From Phycisphaerales bacterium (GTDB lineage Bacteria; Planctomycetota; Phycisphaerae; Phycisphaerales; UBA1924), in NCBI GenBank assembly GCA_947459215.1, contig CANHCQ010000004.1:121551-185550 (forward strand): a DNA stretch of 64,000 nt, read 5' to 3'. Made by a program: the position numbers and the translations under genes. The stretch's first letter is position 1. The number at the start of each line of letters is the position of its first letter. Below are positions 24,801-32,232 of this stretch, piece after piece. A model generated the notes under the pieces. It saw only the letters and a program-made list of their open reading frames with translations. It had not been told where the DNA came from and made no database searches.

Positions 24801-25757
24801 GCCACCATCGCCCAAGTGGAGAAACTGCGTAGTCATGGTGGAACCGGTGCCCCGCACGATGAAATCGCCGCGGGCGCCAGGTCCGCCACCGCCGTGCATG
24901 AAGACCCCGTGGGTGAATGCCCCGCCGTTCTCCACGATGATGGTGCCCTGCCCGGCGCCATCGGCTCCGCTTCGGCCGTCGCTGCCAGTGCTTTCAAGAC
25001 GCGATCCGGGACCACTGATGACGACTAGTCCGGTGCCGTTGCCGTTGGCGACGGCGAGCCGATTGGTTGTCACGACCGCGCCATTCTCGACCCGGAGCGT
25101 GCCGTTGCCGTTACGGCCGGGGAAGAGATCGGCAGGGACGATGAGACGCGACGTTGCACCAGAGACCGTCACAAGGCCGGTCGAGCCGACCTGCTCACCG
25201 ATGGTGAGCGCCTCGCCATTGCGATTCGTCACGACAGCGCCAGAATCGATGGCCACGGTGCCGCTACCCGCAGCGCCGACGAAATTGATGCCGGTGGAAA
25301 TGGCGCCGGAGCCGAACGACAGGCTGCCGGTCTGACCGACGTTCCGGCCGACATACGCGAGTCCCCCGCCAGCGCGGGTGTTCAGTGTTCCATTGTTGAT
25401 CGTCAACGCTGGGGCGTTGGTCCCGCCAATGTTCGTGTCACCGCTGATGTTGTAGGTAAAGCCAGCGAGGTTGAAGATCGGTCGCTGATTCGAGATCGTC
25501 AGCCCCGCGTTGGTCACGCCGCCGGTGAACGTCACCGTGAACGGGGTGGTGCCGGCGTTCAACCCGAAGACCGCGGGATTCGCGGGGCCCGGAACGATGC
25601 TGCCGACCCAGTTGCCCGTGACCGAGAATGTGCCGTTCGTCGAATTGCGCCAGGTCCGCGTCTGAGCCATCGCGCTTGGAGCCAAAACAGCCGCAACACC
25701 GACCGCAAGCCCCGCGGCGTTCAATCTCGACATGTGCAAACGACCAGTGCGCAGCAT
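21882..25757 (-). CDS. Giant exported adhesin: autotransporter-type repeats, Ig-like, two PA14-like domains, GC-type dockerin
   Basis: 1291 residues from the ATG at 25757 (GGGAG six bases upstream); a later ATG at 25733 has no ribosome site. The signal peptide ends SAMA-Q. About 30-820 are passenger-type repeats rich in GTLRVENGAVV, GTIVIENGGRINL and VRGTGSTMT units, forming a beta-helix by family knowledge. About 850-930 is a Big_2-like Ig domain (SSDDPSIVIVDANGKVRGIAPGTTTI). Two PA14-like domains follow, one with GDYTFQLQDGLGASRLLING and one with SATYTLRFRCDDGARLYV, as in glycan-binding proteins. The dockerin ends LLCP. There is no outer-membrane autotransporter barrel, so the dockerin replaces it as the attachment end. 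It is divergent from an ECF sigma gene. Confidence 0.85.
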   Translation of the reverse strand: MLRTGRLHMSRLNAAGLAVGVAAVLAPSAMAQTRTWRNSTNGTFSVTGNWVGSIVPGPANPAVFGLNAGTTPFTVTFTGGVTNAGLTISNQRPIFNLAGFTYNISGDTNIGGTNAPALTINNGTLNTRAGGGLAYVGRNVGQTGSLSFGSGAISTGINFVGAAGSGTVAIDSGAVVTNRNGEALTIGEQVGSTGLVTVSGATSRLIVPADLFPGRNGNGTLRVENGAVVTTNRLAVANGNGTGLVVISGPGSRLESTGSDGRSGADGAGQGTIIVENGGAFTHGVFMHGGGGPGARGDFIVRGTGSTMTTQFLHLGDGGGTGTLRVENGGVVTCSGGIDLTRFSANSVASLTVDGAGSVFNAGNLATSNGGLGTIVIENGGRINLTGEMNAGWPGSRQTWTVRGSGSTAQFGSIFRVNDAQSVQIRVESGATWNSTDRLELANNAATSVNLLVTGTGSTMTLAGELASNSGAAAVEVSNGATLTALNGFRLGGGYTNAPRSLLVRGTDSRLIAGDSPNTGGSFYVGYESTNSTATIDQGAKLTINSDAFVGHRGTGVLTVSGLGTTLQSPYRLHVGLLDNPGSSGIFNLLDGAMAELGSLRMADSTGSGTTAANLLGGSLMTLSQGVEVFESAVMTVSDGSGLEGGGGMGIAGTATRPAEVVVRSAGYVFMNGNIDIGSNLPRTDVGILTLDGGTAFTLQTMPVFDNGILRGVGLVEGHVSASGIIRPGLPLGDLTVRSLDFNPNARLEIELGGTGAGQFDRVVVQNATNLNGTLAVSLANGFVPVAGQTFDVLTADTRNGTFTSIAGSDLGGGLALLPQYLPGGVRLVVDAVTAIDIPQTQVAVYEGFANSLAANAIYAVAPAQNVAASAIWSSDDPSIVIVDANGKVRGIAPGTTTIRATYAGFTDSVTVIVAPLPVPGGLQPGLDVEYRKLYWPDFATLTPVLTEARPQAAIPFNPNWGVYGTLTNQGDARLGGIMTATLLVPAAGDYTFQLQDGLGASRLLINGVPAVVEMNGVWFNTQSTGVVSLPAGPASIRFEYSKYGNYGGYGHALLWSGPGIPSLVEVPAAAFASPGVAMNYYALPQAIIPQNPEQYVPANYPIFATGISADLNYPVSVFPNFTTTLSYNTGATFSGWLVVPQSATYTLRFRCDDGARLYVAENLVARSQGDERVVQVALDQGLNAVRVEAYQVGYDQALTLEIEGPGIARQAVPATAFWRGTPVAVCVGDLNNDNFVDDSDFVLFAEAYNILDCADPTMPAGCPSDLNGDAFVDDSDFVLFAEAYNALLCP

Positions 25758-25952
25758 ACAACACTCCCGAATTGGGTTGGTTCCAAAGAGCCGATAATCG
25801 CAAAGCCGAGCCACCGCCTGGCTCGGCCCCGCGCTCACCACCGCATGTCAATGGCGTGGAGCGAGCGCGCCGATGCGCGCCCAAACAAAGATTTTTAATC
25901 GCACCGTCGCGAGCGTCATCCGAAAACGTGCCGCAAACTGCACGAGATCGTT

Positions 25953-25958
25953 TACAAT
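25953..25958 (+). promoter_or_regulatory. Possible -10 box (TACAAT) for the sigma/kinase pair
   Basis: TACAAT lies 63 bases before the sigma-factor ATG in the 263-bp divergent intergenic region. No convincing -35 element is seen at the right distance. Confidence 0.25.
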
Positions 25959-26020
25959 GGCGTGTCTGAACGGAATCGCTCCCGTCCGGATCCGGCGGCA
26001 GCAGCGTGTAGGGGACCTTC

Positions 26021-26617
26021 ATGCCCGAGGACAGCTTTCGTGACCTGACACGCGCCGCGGCTGGCGATCTTGAAGCCCTGGGGCGAGTGATGCCCAAGGT
26101 GTATACACACGCTCGCAGCATCGCCCGACAGATCGTCGCGGGAGATCGCGCGCAGCGCTGGATCCACGCCAGTTCGCTCGTCAGCATGGCCTATCTCCGA
26201 CTCGCCGATCAGCGCAAAGTCGACTTCAATGACGAGGCGCGGGTGATCGCGACGCTGACTCGCATCATGCGCCGAGTGGTCATCGAGGCCGTGCGCCGAG
26301 AGCAGGCGCTCAAGCGAGGCGGACGGATGAGCCGCGTGAGCATGCACACCGACGGCCTGGTCCCCCGCCGGACGCAGTTGGACGCGCTCGAGATCGAGGA
26401 CGCGATGGTCGCGCTCGCCGCCGTCTGCGACGAGAGCGCGGCGGTCGCCGAGCTGCGCCTGTGGGGAGGGCTGGAACTCGAGCAGATCGCGACCGCTCTG
26501 GACATGCCTCTGAGCCGGGTCCGATCGCGTTGGAATCGGGCCAAGGCGTGGCTCGCGCGCGAACTTGCCGAGGGTGACACTCGCGCGAGCAACGGGAGAG
26601 TCGTCGATGACGAATGA
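26021..26617 (+). CDS. ECF-type RNA polymerase sigma factor
   Basis: 198 residues, with AGGGGA upstream of the ATG. It matches the planctomycete ECF-type sigma family: region 2 around residues 10-100 (FRDLTRAAAGDLEALGRVMP, DEARVIATLTRIMRRVVIEAVRREQA) and region 4 around 120-185 (AVAELRLWGGLELEQIATALDMPLSRVRSRWNRAKAWLARELA, a helix-turn-helix). It directs RNA polymerase to a specific promoter set. It overlaps the kinase gene by 11 bases, the tandem arrangement typical of this phylum, so the kinase probably controls it. The divergent neighbour is the giant adhesin, a candidate target. Confidence 0.9.
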   Translation: MPEDSFRDLTRAAAGDLEALGRVMPKVYTHARSIARQIVAGDRAQRWIHASSLVSMAYLRLADQRKVDFNDEARVIATLTRIMRRVVIEAVRREQALKRGGRMSRVSMHTDGLVPRRTQLDALEIEDAMVALAAVCDESAAVAELRLWGGLELEQIATALDMPLSRVRSRWNRAKAWLARELAEGDTRASNGRVVDDE

Positions 26618-29039
26618 CGACATCGCCTTGGCTTTCGATCTATTCGACCGCGTGCGCGCCGCGGCGCCGGAACAGCGCAAGGTCTCTCTCGATCACGAGG
26701 CGGGTGTGTCGCCGGCGGTGCGCGACTACGTGGCTTCGTTGCTCGAGCACGACTCCCCCACCGGCGAGTTTCTTGGCACCCCCGTCGCCCAGACCGCGGC
26801 GGGGCTCGCATCGCTGGCGGCACGGCCGCCCGAACAGATCGGGCCCTATCGGGTCGTTCGGATGCTGGGGCGGGGAGGGTTCGGCACCGTGTTTCTTGCC
26901 CAGGAACCCCGTACACGCAGACAAGTTGCGGTCAAGCTGATGCGCCCGGTCTTCAGCGAAGCCGAGTTTCGCCGGATGGAGTTCGAGGCTGAGGCGCTGG
27001 GACGGTTGAATCACGAAGGGATCGCGCGGGTGTACTCGTGCGGCATCGACGAAAATCTGGGCGGAACGCTCTACATCGCGATGGAGTTTGTGGACGGCGT
27101 GCCGATCGCGCAGTACGCCGAGGAGAACCGCCTATCGCTCCGCGAGAAAGTGGAACTGCTGGTACGGCTTTGCTACGCGGTCGGCCATGCCCACCAGAAC
27201 GGCATTTTGCACCGCGATCTCTCGCCGCGGAACATCCTCGTGGACGCGACGGGCACCCCCAAGGTGCTCGACTTCGGCCTGGCGTGCGCCTCCGACCGCG
27301 ACGCCGGCGCCTCGATGCTCCTGACCGCTCCCGGCAACTTTCTGGGAACGCTCCGCGCGATGAGCCCGGAGCACCTCTCCGGCAACAGCCGCGCGATCGA
27401 CGCCCGATCCGACACGTTCTCGCTGGGCCTCATCGCGTTCGAAGTGCTGACGGGCCAGCACCCGTACATCGGCGCCGAAGGCCCGATCGGCACGCTCATG
27501 CACCAACTGCTGCACGCGCCGATGACGCGAGCCTCGTCGGTGGTGAAAGAACTCCGGGGCGATCTGGATTCGATCCTGGCAAAGAGCGTCGAGCGAGAGC
27601 CGGAACGCCGCTACCAGTCTCCGAGCGCATTCGCGGACGATCTCGAGCGGTTCCTCACACGACGTCCGGTGACGGCGCGGCCGTTCGGCGTGCTGTACAT
27701 TGCGCGCAAGTTCGCGGCGCGGAATCGCGCGGCGGCAACCCTCATCGGCGTTGCGGGTGGCGTGCTCACACTGGCGGCGGTGTTCTCCGGCCTGTCGCTC
27801 CGCCGCGAGATGGAAGCCCAGAACGCAGCGATCACCGCGCTCGACGCGGTGGTCTCGAGGGTGCTCACGCCGCTGGCACCGCGGATCGGCTCGCTCGCCG
27901 AGCGCGAGTCGCTGCTCGAATCCATCGGGCCGGAGGTCGAACGCATCGGTTCGCGGATGCCGAACGACCATCGCGTCATGCGCATCGGCGCCCGGTATCT
28001 CGGCGCTTCGGCGGACGCGCGACTCGAACGTGGACGCGAGGCCGAGGCCGCTCCGCTGCGGGCCGCAGCCCTTCGCGCGTACGAACAGTTGTGGGAGGCG
28101 GGCGACCGCTCCGCGGAACTGGGGCACGAGTACTCGATCGCGATCGTCAAGCAGGGCGACATGGAGAAGGCCGCGGGCCGGAGGCAGGGCGGCTTCGACC
28201 AGTACGGTCGCGCGCTCGCGCTCGACGAAAGCCTTGCCGCGGCTTATCCGGGCAGTTTGCCGATCCTCAGCAACCTGTTCTGGAGCTGCACGCGTTTCGA
28301 GGAACTCGCACTGGACGATGGCGTCGGGGATGCCGCGGCGTGGCGGGATCGAGCGGCGCGGGTGGTGGACCAGATGCTCCGGTTGGACGCCGACGCGTGG
28401 CGTGCGTGCGAGGCGGCGGCCCACATCGAGTCCAGATTCGCCAAGACCGAGGCCGATCCAGCGAAGGCGATCCCTCACGCGGTTCAGGCGGTCCAGCACG
28501 CGCAGCGCCTTGTCAAGAGCGAGCCAAGCGTGGGGCACCATCATGCGCAACTGCTGCTGCACGCCCTGCACTGTGCCAATCTCTCGCTGGACGCCGGACG
28601 ATCGGACATCGGTACCTGGGCGATCGGCGTCGCGGACTCCTCGGCTCCCTTTGTCGGCGTGGACGCGGGCAATCCCTACGTCGAACATACGTACCTTTTC
28701 CCGCTCTACGGAACTCACTCGGCGGTCGCGATGAGCAAGGGCGATCTGATCGCCGCGATCACATGGTCGCGCAAGGTGATCGACCTGCTCGATCGGCGCA
28801 TCGCCGCCGGACTGGGCAGTGTGGATGATCTCCTCAAAAAGGGAGAACACCTGACGCACCTGTGCCGGGTTCTCTGGCTGAACGGCGATGCCGAAGCGTT
28901 TCAGGTCGCCTCGCGGCAATTGCACGGCCTCGCCGACGCGATCGATCACCCGCAGACGACGACATCATACAAAGACCAAACAGACGAGTGGCGAAGCGAG
29001 CTTGCGCAGCTTGGTCAAGGAACCCCCGCGTCGCCCTGA
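26607..29039 (+). CDS. Transmembrane Hanks-type Ser/Thr protein kinase
   Basis: 810 residues from the ATG at 26607 (GGGAGAG upstream), starting inside the sigma gene. The kinase domain covers about 81-350: glycine loop GRGGFG 88-93, lysine 110 (VAVKLM), catalytic HRDLSPRN 202-209, DFG 222-224, MSPEHL 252-257. One membrane segment at about 376-398 separates the cytoplasmic kinase from a long helical C-terminal part (400-810), which is alanine-rich and looks TPR-like (e.g. EAAPLRAAALRAYEQLWEAG, YGRALALDESLAAAYPG). It phosphorylates proteins on Ser/Thr; the likely partner is the overlapping ECF sigma factor. Coupled translation is expected from the overlap. Confidence 0.92.
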   Translation: MTNDDIALAFDLFDRVRAAAPEQRKVSLDHEAGVSPAVRDYVASLLEHDSPTGEFLGTPVAQTAAGLASLAARPPEQIGPYRVVRMLGRGGFGTVFLAQEPRTRRQVAVKLMRPVFSEAEFRRMEFEAEALGRLNHEGIARVYSCGIDENLGGTLYIAMEFVDGVPIAQYAEENRLSLREKVELLVRLCYAVGHAHQNGILHRDLSPRNILVDATGTPKVLDFGLACASDRDAGASMLLTAPGNFLGTLRAMSPEHLSGNSRAIDARSDTFSLGLIAFEVLTGQHPYIGAEGPIGTLMHQLLHAPMTRASSVVKELRGDLDSILAKSVEREPERRYQSPSAFADDLERFLTRRPVTARPFGVLYIARKFAARNRAAATLIGVAGGVLTLAAVFSGLSLRREMEAQNAAITALDAVVSRVLTPLAPRIGSLAERESLLESIGPEVERIGSRMPNDHRVMRIGARYLGASADARLERGREAEAAPLRAAALRAYEQLWEAGDRSAELGHEYSIAIVKQGDMEKAAGRRQGGFDQYGRALALDESLAAAYPGSLPILSNLFWSCTRFEELALDDGVGDAAAWRDRAARVVDQMLRLDADAWRACEAAAHIESRFAKTEADPAKAIPHAVQAVQHAQRLVKSEPSVGHHHAQLLLHALHCANLSLDAGRSDIGTWAIGVADSSAPFVGVDAGNPYVEHTYLFPLYGTHSAVAMSKGDLIAAITWSRKVIDLLDRRIAAGLGSVDDLLKKGEHLTHLCRVLWLNGDAEAFQVASRQLHGLADAIDHPQTTTSYKDQTDEWRSELAQLGQGTPASP

Positions 29040-29309
29040 ATGAACGCAGTCCGCCCGATGCTCCAAGCCCATCGCCTTGCCGCAAGTCGTGGTTGGGCCT
29101 AGTATTTCGACCCACCCCGAAGCGCACGCCCAGGGGAGGGACAACTCGGACCGCGTGTACTACCGCTCCGACCCCACCTGATTGCCATGCCGCAAGGCCT
29201 TGGCGGACAGGCACATGGGCTTCGCCGCCCGGGGTTCCTGGAGCCGCTCGTCTCCCGCTCGTATGGCGGGTTGGCACGGCTCTCGGCGGACGGTGGGAGG
29301 TTGATATCG

Positions 29310-29741
29310 ATGGCGAAAAAAGAAGTCACACAGGTTTTCAAGATCATGGCCCCGGGTGGGCAGGCGACGCCTGCGCCACCGCTTGGTCCCGTGCTGGGCT
29401 CCAAGGGCGTGAACCCCGGTCAGTTCATCCAGAAGTTCAACGCCGCGACGGCGTCCTTCAAGGGCAAGGTCGTTGGTTGCATCGTTACGGTGTACAACGA
29501 CAAGAGCTTCGACCTTGAGGTCAAGAGCTCGCCCGCCAGCGTCCTTATTAAGGATGCGGCCAAGGTCGAGAAGGGCTCGGGCGTCCCCAACAAGAACAAG
29601 GTCGGTCAGATCACCAAGACCCAGGTCAAGGCGATCGCGGCGACCAAGCAGGCCGACCTCAACGCCGCCAGCGTTGAAGCCGCCATGCGGATCATCGAAG
29701 GCACGGCACGCTCCATGGGTGTGACCGTTGTGGAAGGCTAA
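29310..29741 (+). CDS. rplK: 50S ribosomal protein L11
   Basis: 143 residues, near the usual 142. The ATG at 29310 follows GGGAGG. It begins MAKKEVTQVFKIMAPGGQATPAPPLGP, the proline-rich L11 start, and has NKVGQITKTQVKAIAATK and GTARSMGVTVV at the C-terminal rRNA-binding end. L11 binds the GTPase-associated centre of 23S rRNA. It is first of three ribosomal genes, 30 bp before rplA. secE, nusG and tuf, the usual upstream neighbours, are absent: a kinase gene precedes instead. The 270-bp upstream gap (29040-29309) shows no gene or tRNA that I can identify. Confidence 0.97.
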   Translation: MAKKEVTQVFKIMAPGGQATPAPPLGPVLGSKGVNPGQFIQKFNAATASFKGKVVGCIVTVYNDKSFDLEVKSSPASVLIKDAAKVEKGSGVPNKNKVGQITKTQVKAIAATKQADLNAASVEAAMRIIEGTARSMGVTVVEG

Positions 29742-29771
29742 TCAACTCTACAACGAGAAAGGAACACACCC

Positions 29772-30473
29772 ATGCAGTACACCACCAAGCGCACCAAGAA
29801 CAACAACCCGCTGCGCGTGAAGGACCCGGTTGAACCCGCGGCCGCCATCGCAGCCCTCAAGAAGTTCAAGCCCACCAAGTTCGATCAGACCGTCAACGTC
29901 TGCTTCCACCTTGGTATCGACACCGCCCAGGCCGATCAGGCTCTGCGCGGCTCGCTCAGCCTCCCCAAGGGCATCGGCAAGACCAAGAAGGTCATCGCCT
30001 TCTGCCAGAGCGACGTCGCCAAGGACGCTATGGCCAACGGCGCCCTCAAGGCCGGCGGCGAAGAGCTCGTTGCCGAGATCGAGAAGGGCTGGATGGATTT
30101 CGACGTCGCCATCGCGTCCCCGGACATGATGCGCGTCGTCTCCAAGCTCGGTAAGGTCCTGGGCCCCAAGGGTCTCATGCCCAGCCCCAAGGCCGGCACC
30201 GTGACCACCAACGTCCCCCAGGCCGTCAAGGAATACTCGGCCGGCAAGGTCGAGTACCGGGCCGACAAGGGCGGCAACGTGCACGCGGTGATCGGGAAGA
30301 TGTCGTTCAAGGACACCGACCTCGTTGAGAACCTCGAGCACTTCATCCGCGCCATCGAGAAGGTCCGCCCCGCCACCGCCAAGGGCGTGTACATCAAGAA
30401 GATCACCGTCAGCGGCGTCATGACCCCGGGCGTCCCCGTCCGCTACGTCAACGCCGCCGAGACCGAAGAGTGA
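29772..30473 (+). CDS. rplA: 50S ribosomal protein L1
   Basis: 233 residues, normal for the family. It has KFDQTVNVCFHLGIDTAQADQ, SLPKGIGKTKKVIAFCQ, DMMRVVSKLGKVLGPKGLMP and PKAGTVTTNV, the core L1 rRNA-binding motifs. L1 forms the mobile stalk at the E site and in many bacteria represses its own L11-L1 mRNA. A GAGAAAGGA site precedes the ATG. It lies 30 bp after rplK and 44 bp before rplJ in one operon. Confidence 0.97.
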   Translation: MQYTTKRTKNNNPLRVKDPVEPAAAIAALKKFKPTKFDQTVNVCFHLGIDTAQADQALRGSLSLPKGIGKTKKVIAFCQSDVAKDAMANGALKAGGEELVAEIEKGWMDFDVAIASPDMMRVVSKLGKVLGPKGLMPSPKAGTVTTNVPQAVKEYSAGKVEYRADKGGNVHAVIGKMSFKDTDLVENLEHFIRAIEKVRPATAKGVYIKKITVSGVMTPGVPVRYVNAAETEE

Positions 30474-30517
30474 ACCACCTCGCCGCGGTTCGTTCCGCGG
30501 CATGAAAGGAACGTCTT

Positions 30518-31063
30518 ATGTCAAAGACCGTGAAAAACATGATCATGCGCGACTACACCACGCGCATGGGCGAGGTGCAGGAAGCGATGGTCATCGGCGT
30601 CCGTGGCCTCAACGCCAAGGACACCCACAAGCTCCGCTCCGGCCTTGCCAAGAAGAAGATCAAGGTCACCGTCGTCCGCAACGCGCTGGCGACCAAGACC
30701 CTTGAGAACCACAAGCTCAAGCCGCTGTCCGAGTTCTTCACCGGCGGCACCGCCATCGCCTACGGCGGCTCGTCGATCGTCGAGCTCGCCCGCGAGGTCG
30801 TCACGCTGACCAAGGACATGCCCAAGGTCGAGCTGCGTGGCGCGATCCTCGACGGCACCGTCTTCAAGGGCAAGGAAGGCTGCAAGCAGCTCTCCGAGTT
30901 CCCCACCAAGGACGAGGCCATCGGCAAGATCGTCACCCTCATCCTCAGCCCCGCCAAGAACGTCATGGGCCAGATCCTCGGCCCGGGACGCACCGTCGGC
31001 GGCTTGGTCAAGGCCGTCGAGACCAAGCTCGAAAAGGGCGAGGCGATCGCGAAGATTGCCTGA
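30518..31063 (+). CDS. rplJ: 50S ribosomal protein L10
   Basis: 181 residues, slightly longer than the E. coli 165. It has EAMVIGVRGLNAKDTHKLRSGL, KKIKVTVVRNALATKTL, GGTAIAYGG and a helical C-terminal tail (LVKAVETKLEKGEAIAKIA) that would carry L7/L12 dimers. A GAAAGGA site precedes the ATG. L10 is the base of the L7/L12 stalk, yet no rplL follows: the operon ends 67 bases later in a strong terminator. Confidence 0.96.
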   Translation: MSKTVKNMIMRDYTTRMGEVQEAMVIGVRGLNAKDTHKLRSGLAKKKIKVTVVRNALATKTLENHKLKPLSEFFTGGTAIAYGGSSIVELAREVVTLTKDMPKVELRGAILDGTVFKGKEGCKQLSEFPTKDEAIGKIVTLILSPAKNVMGQILGPGRTVGGLVKAVETKLEKGEAIAKIA

Positions 31064-31074
31064 GGCAAGACAGA

Positions 31075-31104
31075 GGCACTTGGCACTAGGCATAAGGCAC
31101 TAGG
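31075..31104. repeat. GGCACTAGGCAT-type tandem repeat, copy 1
   Basis: Three near-copies of GGCACT(A/T)GG with a CATAA spacer, just after rplJ. The same words recur at 62994-63083, and both copies are followed by a related GACAG(T/A)CCGATG segment. Confidence 0.6.
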
Positions 31105-31130
31105 GTCAAGACAGTCCGATGCAACTACGA

Positions 31131-31163
31131 AAACCGCGGCGCGATGAGCGCCGCGGTTTTTTC
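31131..31163 (+). terminator. Rho-independent terminator of the rplK-rplA-rplJ operon
   Basis: Perfect 12-bp stem (31131-31142 with 31148-31159), five-base loop GATGA, then six T (31157-31162, the first three shared with the stem). The A-run on the other side would allow function in both directions. Confidence 0.92.
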
Positions 31164-31674
31164 TTGGACGTGCAGCGGTCGGAGGACTGTGGCGGGGCCT
31201 TCCAGGCCCCGCCACATCGCTCTGTGCCCTCGGCGGGTGCCATCAGTCCGCGGCTGCTCGGAGCCGCGCGACTGATGCGTCTGGAACATTCGCGCCCAAG
31301 CCACAGGGCATCAGTCGCGCCGGGGGACCGCCAACGCGAACCCGCCGCGCAATCGGAGAGCGGGTTTCGCGCCCTTTGTGGTTGGAAAGCCCCACCCACC
31401 CCACGCTTGCGCGTGGGGTTCGTTTTGGCACAGGCGTTACAGACGGCACAGGCGTCTCGGTCGCGTGTCCATTCGTGCGCACCCCTTTCCTTGAGCCTTG
31501 GTGTTTCCGATGTTTCTCCTGTCGGCTGGTCTGTCGCGCGGCGACGGACGGCCGAGCTCGGCCGCGCTCTCGCGAGCCGGGAGGGGATTACAGGTTCCTC
31601 GCGCCGACCGTTGAGTCACGGATCGAGCGGGGTCGAGCAAGTTGGGGCAATCGCCCCGCACGCAAGGAGTCACC
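31164..31674 (+). other. 511-bp hairpin-rich region before the pseudopilin genes
   Basis: No credible coding frame. It contains a perfect 12-bp hairpin (31189-31200 with 31204-31215), a long hairpin with one bulge (31241-31277), a hairpin around 31336-31371, a palindrome that is repeated exactly elsewhere (31399-31423), and a direct repeat of GGCACAGGCGT near 31426-31470. It could be a structured leader or a small RNA; nothing in the sequence decides between them. Confidence 0.5.
31399..31423. repeat. 25-bp palindromic repeat, copy 1
   Basis: Core CCCCACGCTTGCGCGTGGGG (8-bp stem, 4-base loop) followed by TTCGT. An exact copy is at 37258-37282. Confidence 0.75.
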
Positions 31675-32112
31675 ATGAAGCGCACCGTTCGCAAGGCTTT
31701 CACGCTCGTCGAAATTCTCATCGTCGTCGTCATCCTCGGCATTCTGGCCGCGATCGTCGTTCCCCAGTTCACGAACGCGACGCAGGACGCCCAGGCCGGC
31801 AACATCAAGGCTCAGCTGGACACGCTGAACAACCAGATCGAGCTGTTCCGCGCCCGCACCAACAACTACCCGGACCTCACCGGCGACACGCCGTGGCAGG
31901 CCATGATCGAGGGCGGCTACATCAAGGCCGCTCCGAAGAATCCTTTCAATAACCTGAGCACGGTGGGCACTGCCCACGGCGATGTCGGCTGGGTCTGGTC
32001 CAACAACACGCTGTATGCCGCGTTCTTCAACAACGACCCCAACGACAACACCAACGACGACGACAAGGTGTTCGGCTCGATCATGACGGGCGGCACCAAG
32101 CTGCCTTCCTAA
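31675..32112 (+). CDS. GspG-like major pseudopilin
   Basis: 145 residues; AAGGAG precedes the ATG. The type IV pilin leader is MKRTVRKA|FTLVEILIVVVILGILAAIVVPQF, with the +5 Glu and a long hydrophobic helix. Cleavage would be after Ala, not the usual Gly. The globular part (DTLNNQIELFRARTNNYPDLTG, PKNPFNN, and an Asp-rich stretch NNDPNDNTNDDDK near the end that may bind calcium) fits GspG-type pseudopilins of type II secretion or type IVc-like systems. It is first of four same-strand genes. No secretion ATPase or secretin is in the window. Confidence 0.85.
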   Translation: MKRTVRKAFTLVEILIVVVILGILAAIVVPQFTNATQDAQAGNIKAQLDTLNNQIELFRARTNNYPDLTGDTPWQAMIEGGYIKAAPKNPFNNLSTVGTAHGDVGWVWSNNTLYAAFFNNDPNDNTNDDDKVFGSIMTGGTKLPS

Positions 32113-32179
32113 TCGAAGGTCCGCACGAATTGCACCTGGCGGGCCCTTACCGGGGCTCGCCGGTTTCGAGACCCACAGA

Positions 32180-32208
32180 GGCCCGGCTGATCGCCGGGCT
32201 TCTTTTCC
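32180..32208 (+). terminator. Terminator or attenuator between pseudopilin genes
   Basis: 7-bp GC stem (32181-32187 with 32193-32199), five-base loop, then TTCTTTT. It lies 68 bases after the first pseudopilin stop and would let the first gene be expressed above the rest. Confidence 0.65.
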
Positions 32209-32232
32209 GAACCGACCCGCAGGGAACTTGCC

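Noticed and set aside
7363..25757. A recombination or phase-variation island suggested by the similar dockerin gene ends.
   Set aside because: The shared tails differ at many bases, no recombinase or inverted exchange sites are seen, and the gene bodies are unrelated; simple domain spread explains it.
29040..29309. Possible tRNA gene before rplK.
   Set aside because: No acceptor stem, anticodon loop or T-loop consensus could be assembled on either strand.
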